A stretch of DNA of 64,000 nt, taken from Pseudoramibacter sp. Its GTDB lineage: Bacteria; Bacillota; Clostridia; Eubacteriales; Eubacteriaceae. The notes under the pieces were generated by a model. That model did not search any database. It was not told the origin of the DNA and saw only the letters and a list, made by a program, of their open reading frames with translations. Position numbers and translations under genes: made by a program. Shown in pieces: positions 35,758 to 45,811 of the stretch. The stretch covers positions 992,001 to 1,056,000 of the forward strand of contig NZ_JAKVLT010000001.1 of assembly GCF_022484225.1 (NCBI RefSeq). The letters are read 5' to 3'. Each line of letters begins with the position of its first letter. Position 1 is the stretch's first letter.

Positions 35758-36894
35758 ATGGCAAGACCAATCGTATCTATGATCAACGTCGAAAAGTGGT
35801 TCGGCGGCAATCATGTGATCAAAAACTGCAATCTCAATATCATGGAAGGGGAGTTTTTAACGCTGCTCGGACCGTCGGGCTGCGGCAAAACGACGACCCT
35901 CCGCATGATTTCCGGTTTTGAACAGCCCACCAGCGGGATGATCCGCGTCGAAGGAGAAAATATCGAAGACAAAGAGCCCTACGAACGGGATGTGAACACG
36001 GTTTTTCAGAATTACGCCCTGTTTCCGAACATGAATGTCTTTGACAACATCGCCTACGGTCTCAGGGTTAAAAAAGTGGCCAAGGCGGAAATCGCCGAAC
36101 GGGTGCGGAACATGTTAAGGCTGGTTCAGTTAGAGGGATTTGAAAAAAGGCGGATTCACCAGATGTCAGGGGGTCAGAAGCAGCGGGTCGCCATCGCGCG
36201 GGCCCTGATCAACAGGCCGAAGGTGCTGCTCCTCGACGAACCCCTGGGTGCCCTGGACCTCAAGCTGCGCAAACAGATGCAGATCGAACTGAAGCGTCTC
36301 CAGAGAAAACTGGGCATCACCTTTGTCTACGTTACCCACGATCAGGAAGAGGCTCTCACCATGAGCGACCGCATTGCCGTCATCAATGGCGGCGTCATCG
36401 AACAGATCGACGTGCCCCAGCAGATTTATGACCATCCGGCCACGCGGTTTGTCGCAGATTTTATCGGCGAGTCCAATATTCTGGATGCGGTCGTACGGGA
36501 TCAAGAAGACGGTTTGATTTCGATCGGTACCGAAATCGGCACGGCCCTTGGCATTTCGGAATCGGGAACCCTTGAAAAGGGCGATGCAGTCAGCATTGCG
36601 GTCCGGCCGGAAGACACATTGTTTTCAACAGAAAAGCAGCCGGGATTTTCCATCCGCGGGGTCGTCAAAGACCACGTGTTTGTGGGCAATTTGATCAAGA
36701 TGATGGTGACCCTCAACAACGGCAAGGAAATGAAAATCAACCGGTTTGGCGAAAAGGATCTCGTTGAACCCGGAAAGGTCATTTATCTGTATTGGGAGCC
36801 GGAAAAGGGCAAGATCTTAAAAACACAAAATCTGATTCATACGGACTCTCTTAAGGATCTTGAACGGGGAGGTGAGAAAGATGAAAAAGGGTAA
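35758..36894 (+). CDS. potA: PotA-type ABC transporter ATPase
   Basis: 378 residues. Walker A GPSGCGKTT near residue 40, signature MSGGQKQRVAIARAL, Walker B VLLLDEPLGALD, and H-loop VTHDQEEAL. A C-terminal TOBE-like domain (about 260-370) marks the Pot/CUT1 group. It powers import by PotBC. The start lies 18 bases after the PII gene, and the end overlaps potB by 14 bases. Confidence 0.92.
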   Translation: MARPIVSMINVEKWFGGNHVIKNCNLNIMEGEFLTLLGPSGCGKTTTLRMISGFEQPTSGMIRVEGENIEDKEPYERDVNTVFQNYALFPNMNVFDNIAYGLRVKKVAKAEIAERVRNMLRLVQLEGFEKRRIHQMSGGQKQRVAIARALINRPKVLLLDEPLGALDLKLRKQMQIELKRLQRKLGITFVYVTHDQEEALTMSDRIAVINGGVIEQIDVPQQIYDHPATRFVADFIGESNILDAVVRDQEDGLISIGTEIGTALGISESGTLEKGDAVSIAVRPEDTLFSTEKQPGFSIRGVVKDHVFVGNLIKMMVTLNNGKEMKINRFGEKDLVEPGKVIYLYWEPEKGKILKTQNLIHTDSLKDLERGGEKDEKG

Positions 36895-37753
36895 AGAAAA
36901 GAAAACGGCGAAGGCAAAAATTTCCGCCATCGTGATGAACGGGCCCATTGTTATCTGGTCGGTGCTTTTTATTTTAATTCCCGTCGGCGTCCTTGTAGTG
37001 ATGAGCTTTATGACCAAGGGGCCCCTGGGCATTATCGTTTACCGGCCGACTCTTGCCAATTACAAGGCGATTTTAAGCCCGGTTTACGGCAATGTGGTCC
37101 GGCAGTCTGTGGTTATCGCGTTCTGGACGACGCTGTTGACGGTGCTGTTGGGCTATCCCTTTGCGGCCATCATGTCGAAAATGCGGGCCAAGTATTCAGG
37201 CATCGTGATGCTGCTTCTGATGATTCCCATGTGGGTCAGCGGACTGGTCATCATTTACAGCTTTGTCATTTTATTTAATCAATCCGGACTCATCAACACC
37301 CTGCTCCTTAAAATCGGCCTGATTCGCAAACCATCAAAAATGCTCTATACGAATTTTTCGGTGATCGTCGGGATGTTTTACATGTTCATGCCCTTTGCGG
37401 TGCTGCCGATGTACAGCTCCATTGAAAAGCTGGACCCGGCGCTCATCGAAGCTTCCAAGGATTTGGGCGCCGGCCCGGTGCGGACATTCTTTAAAGTCAC
37501 GCTGCCTTTGACCTCTCCCGGCATTTTTGCCGCGGTGATTCTCACGTTTATTCCGTGTATCGGCTACTACATGGTGACCGACATGTTAGGCGGCGGCACG
37601 AGCATGATGGCCGGGAATCTGATTTACCGCCAGTTCACCATTGCGAGCAACTGGCCCTTCGGCGCCGCCCTGGCAGTGATTCTGGCCGCCGTGATTCTGA
37701 TCATGGTGCTGATTTATACCCGGCTGGGCGGCAGTCTGGACGATTTGGGGTGA
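36881..37753 (+). CDS. potB: PotB-type ABC permease
   Basis: 290 residues from ATG 36881 (GGGGAGGTGAG upstream, inside potA). About six membrane helices, with the EAA-type loop EASKDLGAGPVRTFFKVTLP near residue 195 that contacts the ATPase. It forms the membrane channel with PotC. The start of the next gene lies 4 bases after the stop. Confidence 0.9.
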   Translation: MKKGKEKKTAKAKISAIVMNGPIVIWSVLFILIPVGVLVVMSFMTKGPLGIIVYRPTLANYKAILSPVYGNVVRQSVVIAFWTTLLTVLLGYPFAAIMSKMRAKYSGIVMLLLMIPMWVSGLVIIYSFVILFNQSGLINTLLLKIGLIRKPSKMLYTNFSVIVGMFYMFMPFAVLPMYSSIEKLDPALIEASKDLGAGPVRTFFKVTLPLTSPGIFAAVILTFIPCIGYYMVTDMLGGGTSMMAGNLIYRQFTIASNWPFGAALAVILAAVILIMVLIYTRLGGSLDDLG

Positions 37754-37757
37754 GACG

Positions 37758-38582
37758 ATGTATCCAAACAATCAAAAGAAAACAGGCAAACAGATTGCAG
37801 GGGAGGTTTATACCGCTCTGCTCTTGATCTTTATTTACGTGCCAGTGGGCGTCATGATCGCCTTTTCCTTCAACAACAGTCGGGTCAACATGGTGTGGAG
37901 CGGCTTTACCCTGAAATATTACAGACAGCTCTTTCAGGACAGCGAGCTGTGGCACATTTTCGGCATTACGCTGTTCATTGCGCTGATTGCCACGGTCCTT
38001 GCGGTTTTCATCGCGACCCTGGGCGCCGTAGGCTTTCGCAAAGCGAAATTTCCGGGAAAGAAGCTCATTGAACAGTCTGTTTATTTTCCCATTGTCCTGC
38101 CGGAAATCGTCTTAGGGGCGGCGCTGCTCTTGATGTTCACCACCGCCGGCTTCACTCTGGGGCTTGCCACAATCATCATCGGCAACACCACGCTGCTTCT
38201 GCCTTACGTGTTCATCACGGTGAAAGCGCGGCTGGTGGGGATGGACCCGGCCATTGAAGAAGCTTCTTTGGATCTGGGTGCGGACCGCTTCTACACCTTT
38301 ATGCACATCACGCTCCCAGCCATAGGGCCGGGGGTGGTTTCCGGCGCCTTCATGTCGTTCTCCCTGGCGCTGGATGAGCTGATCGTGACCAGTTTTCTGA
38401 CCAGCGCAGATATCACCACGCTGCCGATCAAAGTTTATTCCATGGTGAAGAAAGGCGTGACGCCGGAAATCAATGCGCTGACGACGATCATTTTTCTGAT
38501 CTGCATGGCCGGCGTACTCGTCTATCTGATCCGAAACGGAATGACGGTTCGTCATTTAAAACAAACTCAGCGGGGCGCCTGA
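37758..38582 (+). CDS. potC: PotC-type ABC permease
   Basis: 274 residues. About six membrane helices; EAA loop EEASLDLGADRFYTFMHITLP near residue 165-186. It pairs with PotB. It is the last gene of the Fe-ADH-to-Pot operon. No good terminator is evident in the 130 bases that follow. Confidence 0.9.
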   Translation: MYPNNQKKTGKQIAGEVYTALLLIFIYVPVGVMIAFSFNNSRVNMVWSGFTLKYYRQLFQDSELWHIFGITLFIALIATVLAVFIATLGAVGFRKAKFPGKKLIEQSVYFPIVLPEIVLGAALLLMFTTAGFTLGLATIIIGNTTLLLPYVFITVKARLVGMDPAIEEASLDLGADRFYTFMHITLPAIGPGVVSGAFMSFSLALDELIVTSFLTSADITTLPIKVYSMVKKGVTPEINALTTIIFLICMAGVLVYLIRNGMTVRHLKQTQRGA

Positions 38583-38665
38583 AATTCAAATAGACAAATC
38601 CTCCTTTTTGTCCGGTAACGAACAAAAGAAACAAGATGATTCTATACAGCCATACATATATGGGG

Positions 38666-38671
38666 TATATT
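38666..38671 (+). promoter_or_regulatory. Possible -10 of the AGCS gene
   Basis: TATATT, with a poor -35 (TATACA at 38643-38648, 17 bases away). Weak evidence. Confidence 0.3.
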
Positions 38672-38714
38672 AGGGCCATCTCATCAAAGAAAAAAGGGAG
38701 CAGAAGAAGGATTT

Positions 38715-40292
38715 ATGCGTTATTTCAAACAGATTCAGGCGATCGACAGTTTTTTGTGGGGAACGCCCTTTATGATTTTTATTATTTTAATCGGGGCGTA
38801 TTTTTTTGTGCGAAGCAAAGGTTTTACGATTGCACATCTGCCCTATATTCTCAAAAACACCCTGGGCAAAAGCATCAAAAAACAGAGCCGCTCGAAAAAA
38901 GGCAGCCAGCATATTTCTTCATTTGAAGCGGCCTGCATCGCCATTGGCGGAACCGTGGGCAACGGCAACATCGCCGGGGTCGCGACGGCCATCGCCACCG
39001 GCGGCCCGGGCGCGGTATTCTGGATCTGGGTCTGGGCGTTTTTCGGCATGATCGTGAAATGCGTGGAAACGTCCCTGAGCTGCTATTACAGAAGCCGAAA
39101 CGAAAAGGGCGAATTTTTCGGGGGCACGACCTATTTTCTTGAAAAGGGGCTGGTGAAGAGACGGGGACACCGCGCTGGCTGGGTGCTCGCGATTTTGTTC
39201 GGCGTAGGCTTTATTCTCCAGTTCCTCGGCGGCTCCCAGGCCTACTCCATCGCCGAATCCCTGAACACCTGCTTCGGCATCAACATGATCGGTTTTACGG
39301 TGGTGTATTCGCTGCTGCTGTTTTACATCATTTACCGCGGGGTGCCGCGCATCGCGAAGTTCGCCTCCCGGGCAGTGCCCTTTATGTGCGTCGCCTATCT
39401 GCTCGGCGGCGTTGGCATCATCTCCCTGAACCTGCACCATGTGCCGGCCGTGTTTGCACTGATCTTTAAATCGGCCTTCACACCGACAGCCGCTGTGGGC
39501 GGATTTGCCGGCGCTTCTGTGGCGGTGACGGTGCGCACCGGTCTCGCGCGTTCCATCAACTCCAACGAAGCGGGGCAGGGGTCTTCGCCGCTGATCCACG
39601 GCTCGGCCGACACAGCCCATCCCGTGGCCCAGGGCATCTGGGGCGCGACGGAAGTTTTTGTGGACACCATGATCATCTGCACGGTCACGGCGCTGTCGGT
39701 GCTGTGCTCCGGCGTCTGGGACTCCGGCACCATGGGCGCAAGTCTTGCGATCTCGGCGTTTCAGCATACCTATGGCCAGGTCGGCGTCGTCTTTATCGGG
39801 ATCATGATGTTTTTCTTCGGATTGACGACGACTTCCGGATGGTTCTCTTATTATCTGTCGATCATCGAACATTTTCTGCGCCGCTGGCCCAAAACCCGGG
39901 ACCATGTCATTCAGGTCTTCCGCTTTTTGTTCCCGCTGCCCAATCTCGTGATCGTGTCGTCCATCGTCCTCACCGGCAACGGACCGGATCTGTTCTGGAG
40001 CATCGTGGACATCACCCTGGCCATTCCGGTGTTTGCCAACCTGCTTTCGATTTTCCTGCTCAGAAAGGATTTCTGGTCCCTGCTCAAAGACTACAAAGCA
40101 CGGTACATGGGCATTGGCGCTGTTGAATCCGGCTTTAAGCCCTTTTACGACACGCCGCCGGAACCGGGAGATCAGGGTTATCGCAATTATCAAAAACACA
40201 ATAAAAGTACAGGCCAGCCTGTCGAAAGCGTGCAGAAAATGCCGGCGCAGCGCGGACATCTCCGCCATACAGAAATTTTGAATAAAGCTTGA
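38715..40292 (+). CDS. AGCS-family sodium:alanine/glycine symporter
   Basis: 525 residues with about ten membrane helices. Family motifs: SSFEAACIAIGGTVGNGNIAG split near residue 75-90 (the AGCS signature), GAVFWIWVWAFFGM, and SNEAGQGSSPLIHGSA. Such carriers take up alanine or glycine with Na+. The C-terminal 45 residues are hydrophilic. The gene appears to have its own weak promoter and stands between the Pot operon and a purine permease. Confidence 0.9.
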   Translation: MRYFKQIQAIDSFLWGTPFMIFIILIGAYFFVRSKGFTIAHLPYILKNTLGKSIKKQSRSKKGSQHISSFEAACIAIGGTVGNGNIAGVATAIATGGPGAVFWIWVWAFFGMIVKCVETSLSCYYRSRNEKGEFFGGTTYFLEKGLVKRRGHRAGWVLAILFGVGFILQFLGGSQAYSIAESLNTCFGINMIGFTVVYSLLLFYIIYRGVPRIAKFASRAVPFMCVAYLLGGVGIISLNLHHVPAVFALIFKSAFTPTAAVGGFAGASVAVTVRTGLARSINSNEAGQGSSPLIHGSADTAHPVAQGIWGATEVFVDTMIICTVTALSVLCSGVWDSGTMGASLAISAFQHTYGQVGVVFIGIMMFFFGLTTTSGWFSYYLSIIEHFLRRWPKTRDHVIQVFRFLFPLPNLVIVSSIVLTGNGPDLFWSIVDITLAIPVFANLLSIFLLRKDFWSLLKDYKARYMGIGAVESGFKPFYDTPPEPGDQGYRNYQKHNKSTGQPVESVQKMPAQRGHLRHTEILNKA

Positions 40293-40299
40293 ATTTCCA

Positions 40300-40357
40300 A
40301 GCTTATTCTGATAACCTTAATAGTGTCTTAATGGTTTTATTAAATACAGAATAAGCT
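40300..40357 (+). other. Long leader hairpin before the purine permease
   Basis: AGCTTATTCTG (40300-40310) pairs exactly with CAGAATAAGCT (40347-40357). Inside, ATAACC/GGTTTTAT and TTAA/TTAA can pair further. It begins 8 bases after the AGCS stop and ends 11 bases before the RBS. There is no T-run, so it is not a normal terminator; it might be regulatory or an mRNA-processing hairpin. Confidence 0.5.
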
Positions 40358-40377
40358 GTGGAAAGGAATTATCATTC

Positions 40378-41739
40378 ATGAAGGAAAAAATCGCAAAGTG
40401 GTTTCACTTCGATGAGTACGGTACAAACCTGCGCACCGAAATTACGGCAGGCTTTACGACTTTTATGGGCATGGCGTACATCCTGGCGGTCAACCCGACA
40501 CTGCTGTCTGCGGCCGGCATGGACAAGGGCGCGGTCTTTACGACCACGGCGGTCGCTTCGGCGATTGCGACCCTGGTCATGGCGCTGTTGACGAATTATC
40601 CCTTCGCCCTGGCGCCGGGGATGGGGCTCAACGCCTATTTCGCCTATACGGTCTGCATCAAGATGGGCTACAGCTGGCAGGTTGCCCTGGCGGCGGTCTT
40701 CATCGAAGGGATCATCTTCATCGTTCTGAGTTTGACCAATGTGCGGGAGGCGCTGTTCAACGCCATTCCCCAGACCCTGCGCCTGGCCATTTCCGCCGGG
40801 ATCGGGCTGTTCATCGCCATGGTCGGCTTTGAAGGCGCCCACATCGTCGTCAAGGACAGCTCGACTTTGGTCACGATGTTCAAGTGGAGCACCAACACCA
40901 ACCCGACTTTGGGGCTGACGGTGGCGCTGGCCCTTTTGGGCACGGTCTTCACTGGTTTTCTTTTGGTCCGAGGCGTCCGGGGCGGCGTGCTCTGGGGCAT
41001 TCTCGCCACCTGGGGCGCAGGCATCGTGTGCCAGCTCCTTGGATTCTATGTCCCGGCGCCGAAATTGGGGCTGTATTCATTGATTCCGGATTTCTCAGGG
41101 GGCGTGACCATCGCGTCGATGGCGCCGACCTTCATGAAGATGCAGATCCCGAAATTCTCTTTTGACTTCTTAACGGTGATCTTCGCATTTTTGTTCGTCG
41201 ATTTGTTCGACACCCTAGGTACCCTCACAGGCTGCGCGGTGAAAGCCGGATACATCGATGAAAACGGCAAACTGCCGCGCATCACCGGCGCGCTTCTCGC
41301 TGATGCCATCGGCACGGCTGTCGGCGCCTGCCTGGGGACTTCGACGGTCACGACCTTTGTCGAAAGTTCCCTGGGAATTTCAGAAGGGGGCCGTTCAGGG
41401 CTCGTGGGCATCATTGTCGCCGCGCTGTTCCTCGTTTCGCTGTTCTTCTCGCCGATTTTCCTGGCGATTCCGTCCTTTGCAACGGCGCCGGCACTTATCG
41501 TCGTCGGATTTTTGATGATCCAGAACGTGGTTCAGATCGACTTCTACGATCCCACCGAAGGGATTCCGGCCTTTTTGTGCCTGGCCTTTATGCCGATGAC
41601 TTACAGCATTTCCGAAGGGATCGGTGTCGGCTTCATTTCTTACACGATCATTAATCTCTTAGCAGGCAAGAAGGATAAAGTTTCGATCACAATGATCGTC
41701 GTTTCAGTGCTTTATATCCTGAAATACATTTTTGTTTAA
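40378..41739 (+). CDS. NCS2/AzgA-type purine permease
   Basis: 453 residues with twelve or more hydrophobic segments. Motifs: TEITAGFTTFMGMAYILAVNP at the start, LAPGMGLNAYFAYT, and DLFDTLGTLTG in the middle, which mark the adenine/guanine/hypoxanthine permease branch (PbuG/AzgA). It imports purine bases by cation symport. The upstream hairpin is not a purine riboswitch by eye. A terminator follows at 41764. Confidence 0.9.
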   Translation: MKEKIAKWFHFDEYGTNLRTEITAGFTTFMGMAYILAVNPTLLSAAGMDKGAVFTTTAVASAIATLVMALLTNYPFALAPGMGLNAYFAYTVCIKMGYSWQVALAAVFIEGIIFIVLSLTNVREALFNAIPQTLRLAISAGIGLFIAMVGFEGAHIVVKDSSTLVTMFKWSTNTNPTLGLTVALALLGTVFTGFLLVRGVRGGVLWGILATWGAGIVCQLLGFYVPAPKLGLYSLIPDFSGGVTIASMAPTFMKMQIPKFSFDFLTVIFAFLFVDLFDTLGTLTGCAVKAGYIDENGKLPRITGALLADAIGTAVGACLGTSTVTTFVESSLGISEGGRSGLVGIIVAALFLVSLFFSPIFLAIPSFATAPALIVVGFLMIQNVVQIDFYDPTEGIPAFLCLAFMPMTYSISEGIGVGFISYTIINLLAGKKDKVSITMIVVSVLYILKYIFV

Positions 41740-41763
41740 CCGCATTTAAGATCAAGGCAACAG

Positions 41764-41796
41764 ACCCGCCGGCTGGAATGCCGGCGGGTTTTTTGT
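41764..41796 (+). terminator. Terminator after the purine permease
   Basis: ACCCGCCGG-CTGGAATG-CCGGCGGGT followed by TTTTT. Confidence 0.9.
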
Positions 41797-41811
41797 TTGT
41801 AAAACTTGTAA

Positions 41812-41821
41812 TTGTATACAA
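41812..41821. promoter_or_regulatory. TTGTATACAA palindrome upstream of ilvC
   Basis: A perfect 10-base palindrome 22 bases upstream of the ilvC -35. A related CGTATACAATAT lies just before the ilvC RBS, and ATTGTATACAAT occurs at 49636-49647. GntR-family operators often look like this; the regulator is not in the window. Confidence 0.45.
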
Positions 41822-41843
41822 AATTAAAACAAAGCAAAAGGCC

Positions 41844-42976
<1,133 letters not shown>

Positions 42977-42993
42977 GATTAAGATTGATCATC

Positions 42994-43029
42994 AAACCCT
43001 GCCGATTTTCGGCAGGGTTTATTTTTTTA
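42994..43029 (+). terminator. Terminator after ilvC
   Basis: AAACCCTGCCGA-TTTT-CGGCAGGGTTT followed by ATTTTTTTAT. Confidence 0.9.
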
Positions 43030-43085
43030 TTTTGTTATAAAATTTTCTTATAATTAAAAATGCGATTTTTGTAGAACCGCTGGAA

Positions 43086-43114
43086 TTGACAGGAGGCCAA
43101 TTAAAGCTTACAAT
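43086..43114 (+). promoter_or_regulatory. Promoter of the thiocarboxylate sulfur operon
   Basis: TTGACA (43086-43091), 17-base spacer, TACAAT (43109-43114), about 57 bases before metY. Confidence 0.8.
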
Positions 43115-43170
43115 CAATACATATTAAGAATAGCAATTAAATAAGTAATACTGAGATGGGAGGAAACAGA

Positions 43171-44421
43171 ATGGAGAAAAAACGCGAATGTTGTTCTGCG
43201 ACGGCTTACCTGCATCTGAACCAGCGTGCGAATGCGATGGGCGCGTCGATGATGCCCATCTATCAAACTTCTGCTTTTTCTCATTCCACGGCAGAGGAAC
43301 TGGAAAAAATTTTCAAGAATCAGAAGCCCGGTTTTACTTACAGCCGGGTGGGCAACCCGACGGTCAGCACCTTTGAAAATCAAATGGCCCGTTTGGAAGG
43401 CGGTTTCTCTGCGACAGCCTGTGCCTCTGGATCTGCGGCCATCGCCTGCTGCTTCATGACGCTGCTCAAAAGCGGAGATGCAGTGGTGGCGCCTTCGGGG
43501 CTTTACGGCGGCACCCTCAGCTGGCTGAAGGATTTGGAAGCTTTCGGCATTAAAACCCATTTAATCAAATCTTTTACGGCTGAAAACGTCGAAGCGGCCA
43601 TCGACGAACACACCCGGATGGTCTTTACAGAAATCATCTCAAATCCCAAACTGGAAGTGGTGGATGTGAAGGCATTGGCCGAGACGGCTCATAAGGCCGG
43701 CATTCCCCTCGTGGTGGACGCCACGGCGGTGACGCCGGCGCTGATGCGGCCCATCGATTTCGGCGCTGACATCGTCATTCATTCATCATCTAAGTACATC
43801 AACGGGAATGGTTCCGGGGTGTCCGGGATCATCGTCGACAGCGGACGGTTCCCGTGGAAAAAATCCGGAAAGTTCGATGCGGTGCTGCCCTGTAAAAAAT
43901 TCGGGCCGGCGGCTTTTACGGCCAAACTCAGAAACAGCACCTGGCAGGACATCGGGGCCTGTTTGTCGCCGGCCCACGCCTGGCTGAATCTCAGCGGCCT
44001 CGAGACGCTGCCCCTGAGGATGAAGACCATTTGCGAAAATGCCAAGACACTGGCCGAATTTTTTGAAACCCGGGAAGAGATTGAGGCCGTGAACTATCCG
44101 GGCCTCGCATCCAGTCCCTGGCACGATGCAACCAGGCAGTTTGCCCGCCACCGGGGCGGCGGCATTTTGACGGTGCGCCTCGGTTCCAAGGCTCGGGCCT
44201 TTGAGATGATCGACCATCTGAAGCTCGCCTTGAATATTCCCAATATCGGCGACACCAAAACGCTGGTGCTGCATCCGGCCTCGACGATTTTCGTGCATTC
44301 GGATCAGGCGGCGCAGGAAGCGGCGGGGGTCTTTGACGATACGGTCCGGATTTCGGCCGGACTTGAAGAGATAGAAGATATCATTTCGGATTTCACACAG
44401 GCATTGGAAAGCCTGAATTAG
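43171..44421 (+). CDS. metY: O-acetylhomoserine sulfhydrylase-type PLP enzyme
   Basis: 416 residues from ATG 43171 (GGGAGGA 7 bases upstream). Cys/Met-metabolism fold: YSRVGNPTVSTFEN, ACASGSAA, and the PLP lysine in HSSSKYINGNG near residue 208. MetY adds sulfide to O-acetylhomoserine to give homocysteine. Here it is followed by a siroheme reductase, TusA, a ThiS-like carrier, an E1-like enzyme and a JAMM protease, so the sulfur donor is likely a protein thiocarboxylate, as in the Wolinella pathway. Use of O-acetylserine to make cysteine cannot be excluded. Confidence 0.88.
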   Translation: MEKKRECCSATAYLHLNQRANAMGASMMPIYQTSAFSHSTAEELEKIFKNQKPGFTYSRVGNPTVSTFENQMARLEGGFSATACASGSAAIACCFMTLLKSGDAVVAPSGLYGGTLSWLKDLEAFGIKTHLIKSFTAENVEAAIDEHTRMVFTEIISNPKLEVVDVKALAETAHKAGIPLVVDATAVTPALMRPIDFGADIVIHSSSKYINGNGSGVSGIIVDSGRFPWKKSGKFDAVLPCKKFGPAAFTAKLRNSTWQDIGACLSPAHAWLNLSGLETLPLRMKTICENAKTLAEFFETREEIEAVNYPGLASSPWHDATRQFARHRGGGILTVRLGSKARAFEMIDHLKLALNIPNIGDTKTLVLHPASTIFVHSDQAAQEAAGVFDDTVRISAGLEEIEDIISDFTQALESLN

Positions 44422-44452
44422 AAATTAAAGCAAACAAAGAAGGAGAAAGACA

Positions 44453-45316
44453 ATGGCAGTGGATTATGCGGCACTTAAAGCCGGCGGATTTATGCGGCAG
44501 AAACAGAAAAATACGTTTTCCCTGAGACTGCGGTGCATCGGGGGGACGGTGACGGCGGAACAGCTGGCGGTGATCAAAAAGGTGGCGGATCAATACGGTC
44601 ACGGCTACATTCACCTGACCGCCCGCCAGGGCATTGAAATTCCTTTTATTAAATTAGAAGACATCGACGAAGTCAAGGCGGCGCTGGCCGAAGGCGGGGT
44701 CGAACCCGGGGTCTGCGGACCGAGAGTACGTACCGTGACCGCCTGTCAGGGCGGGCGGTGCTGCCCTTCAGGGTGCATCGACGCTTTGGATATCGCCAGA
44801 AAACTGGACGCCCGGTATTTCGGACGGGAACTGCCGTGCAAATTTAAATTTGGCGTTACCGGCTGCATCAACAACTGCCTCAAAATGGAAGAAAATGACT
44901 TCGGCGTCAAAGGCGCCTACGACGTCAGCTACGACGAAAGCGCCTGCATCCACTGCGGGCTCTGTGCGAAGGTCTGCCGGGAAAAGGCCATCACCTTTGA
45001 CGGTGACACCCTGGTCTTTGACGAATCCAAGTGCAGCCACTGCGGCCGGTGTGTGAAATCCTGTCCCACCGACGCCTGGAAAGGGGAAAGCGCGTTCCGC
45101 GTCTTCGTCGGCGGCACTTTCGGCAATCATATCATTTCAGGCAAAGAACTGACCCCTTTGATTAAAGACGAAGCGGCCCTGATGCGGGTGGCCGACGCGA
45201 CGATTGATTATTTCGCGACTCATTCGAAAAAAGGTGAACGTTTTGGCAAAACCCTGGAACGCCTCGGCACAGATGAACTTCAGGGGATTCTGCAGCGCGC
45301 CGCGGCAGAAGCATAA
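44453..45316 (+). CDS. Siroheme/4Fe-4S sulfite-reductase-like protein with ferredoxin insert
   Basis: 287 residues. N-terminal half-domain of sulfite/nitrite reductases (LRLRCIGGTVTAEQL, HLTARQGIEIPFI), cluster/siroheme cysteines in TACQGGRCCPSGC and TGCINNC, then two 4Fe-4S motifs (CIHCGLCAKVC and CSHCGRCVKSC) near residues 165-205. The size and layout resemble AsrC-type anaerobic reductases. It probably reduces sulfite to sulfide for loading onto the carrier protein of this operon (Sir in the Wolinella scheme). RBS AAGGAG is well placed. Confidence 0.85.
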   Translation: MAVDYAALKAGGFMRQKQKNTFSLRLRCIGGTVTAEQLAVIKKVADQYGHGYIHLTARQGIEIPFIKLEDIDEVKAALAEGGVEPGVCGPRVRTVTACQGGRCCPSGCIDALDIARKLDARYFGRELPCKFKFGVTGCINNCLKMEENDFGVKGAYDVSYDESACIHCGLCAKVCREKAITFDGDTLVFDESKCSHCGRCVKSCPTDAWKGESAFRVFVGGTFGNHIISGKELTPLIKDEAALMRVADATIDYFATHSKKGERFGKTLERLGTDELQGILQRAAAEA

Positions 45317-45335
45317 GTGACAGACGGAGGAAAAA

Positions 45336-45593
45336 ATGGCAGAACTCAGTTTAGATCAGATTGAAAACCGCGTCGATATTACCGATGTGGTGTGCCCGGT
45401 GACTTTTGTCAAGGCGAAAGTCGCATTGGAAGAATTGGACCCCGGCGATCTCATCGCCGTTCACATGAACGACGGGGAACCGGTGCAGAATGTGCCCAGA
45501 AGCATAAAGGAAGAAGGCCATCAGATCTTGAAACTGGTGGACAACGAAGACGGCACTTACGACTTGATCGTGAGAAAAGGCGAAGAAGCATAA
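45336..45593 (+). CDS. TusA/SirA-family sulfur-transfer protein
   Basis: 85 residues of the TusA fold with the family Cys-Pro motif in VVCPVTFVKAKVALEEL near residue 20. TusA proteins carry persulfide sulfur. Between the sulfite reductase (19 bases before) and the ThiS-like gene (11 bases after), it could deliver sulfur to the carrier protein as an alternative to free sulfide (inferred). Confidence 0.87.
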   Translation: MAELSLDQIENRVDITDVVCPVTFVKAKVALEELDPGDLIAVHMNDGEPVQNVPRSIKEEGHQILKLVDNEDGTYDLIVRKGEEA

Positions 45594-45604
45594 AGGAGAT
45601 TAAG

Positions 45605-45811
45605 ATGAAAATTACCGTATCCGGAGAACCCACAGAGGTGAAAGAAGGCATTTCCGTAGCCGAACTGATTCAGGAAAAAGACGTCGAAAACCCGCAGTAT
45701 GTGACGGTCACCGTCAATGACGATTTCATTGATTCAGGTGCTTTTGAAGAAAAGACCCTTTCCGAAGGGGATCAGGTCGAATTCCTGTATTTCATGGGAG
45801 GCGGACGCTGA
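45605..45811 (+). CDS. ThiS/MoaD-like sulfur carrier with C-terminal GGGR
   Basis: 68 residues with a ubiquitin-like beta-grasp pattern (MKITVSGEPTEVKEGISVAE, VTVTVNDDFI, LSEGDQVEFLYFMGGGR). Ordinary ThiS and MoaD end in Gly-Gly; here a terminal Arg blocks the diglycine end, so a protease must remove it before adenylation. That matches HcyS (terminal Ala) and QbsE/CysO-type carriers processed by JAMM proteases, and a JAMM gene lies two genes downstream. It overlaps the E1 gene by 1 base (TGATG). Role as HcyS-type homocysteine sulfur donor is inferred from context. Confidence 0.87.
   Translation: MKITVSGEPTEVKEGISVAELIQEKDVENPQYVTVTVNDDFIDSGAFEEKTLSEGDQVEFLYFMGGGR

Noticed and set aside
38919..40268. 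A 449-codon minus-strand frame opposite the AGCS symporter
   Set aside because: It is a shadow of the GC-rich coding frame: His/Arg/Gly/Asp-rich composition, no family motifs, no RBS.
40293..40377. Purine riboswitch before the purine permease
   Set aside because: A long stem is present, but the two loop-loop kissing arms and the conserved junction bases of the purine aptamer are not.
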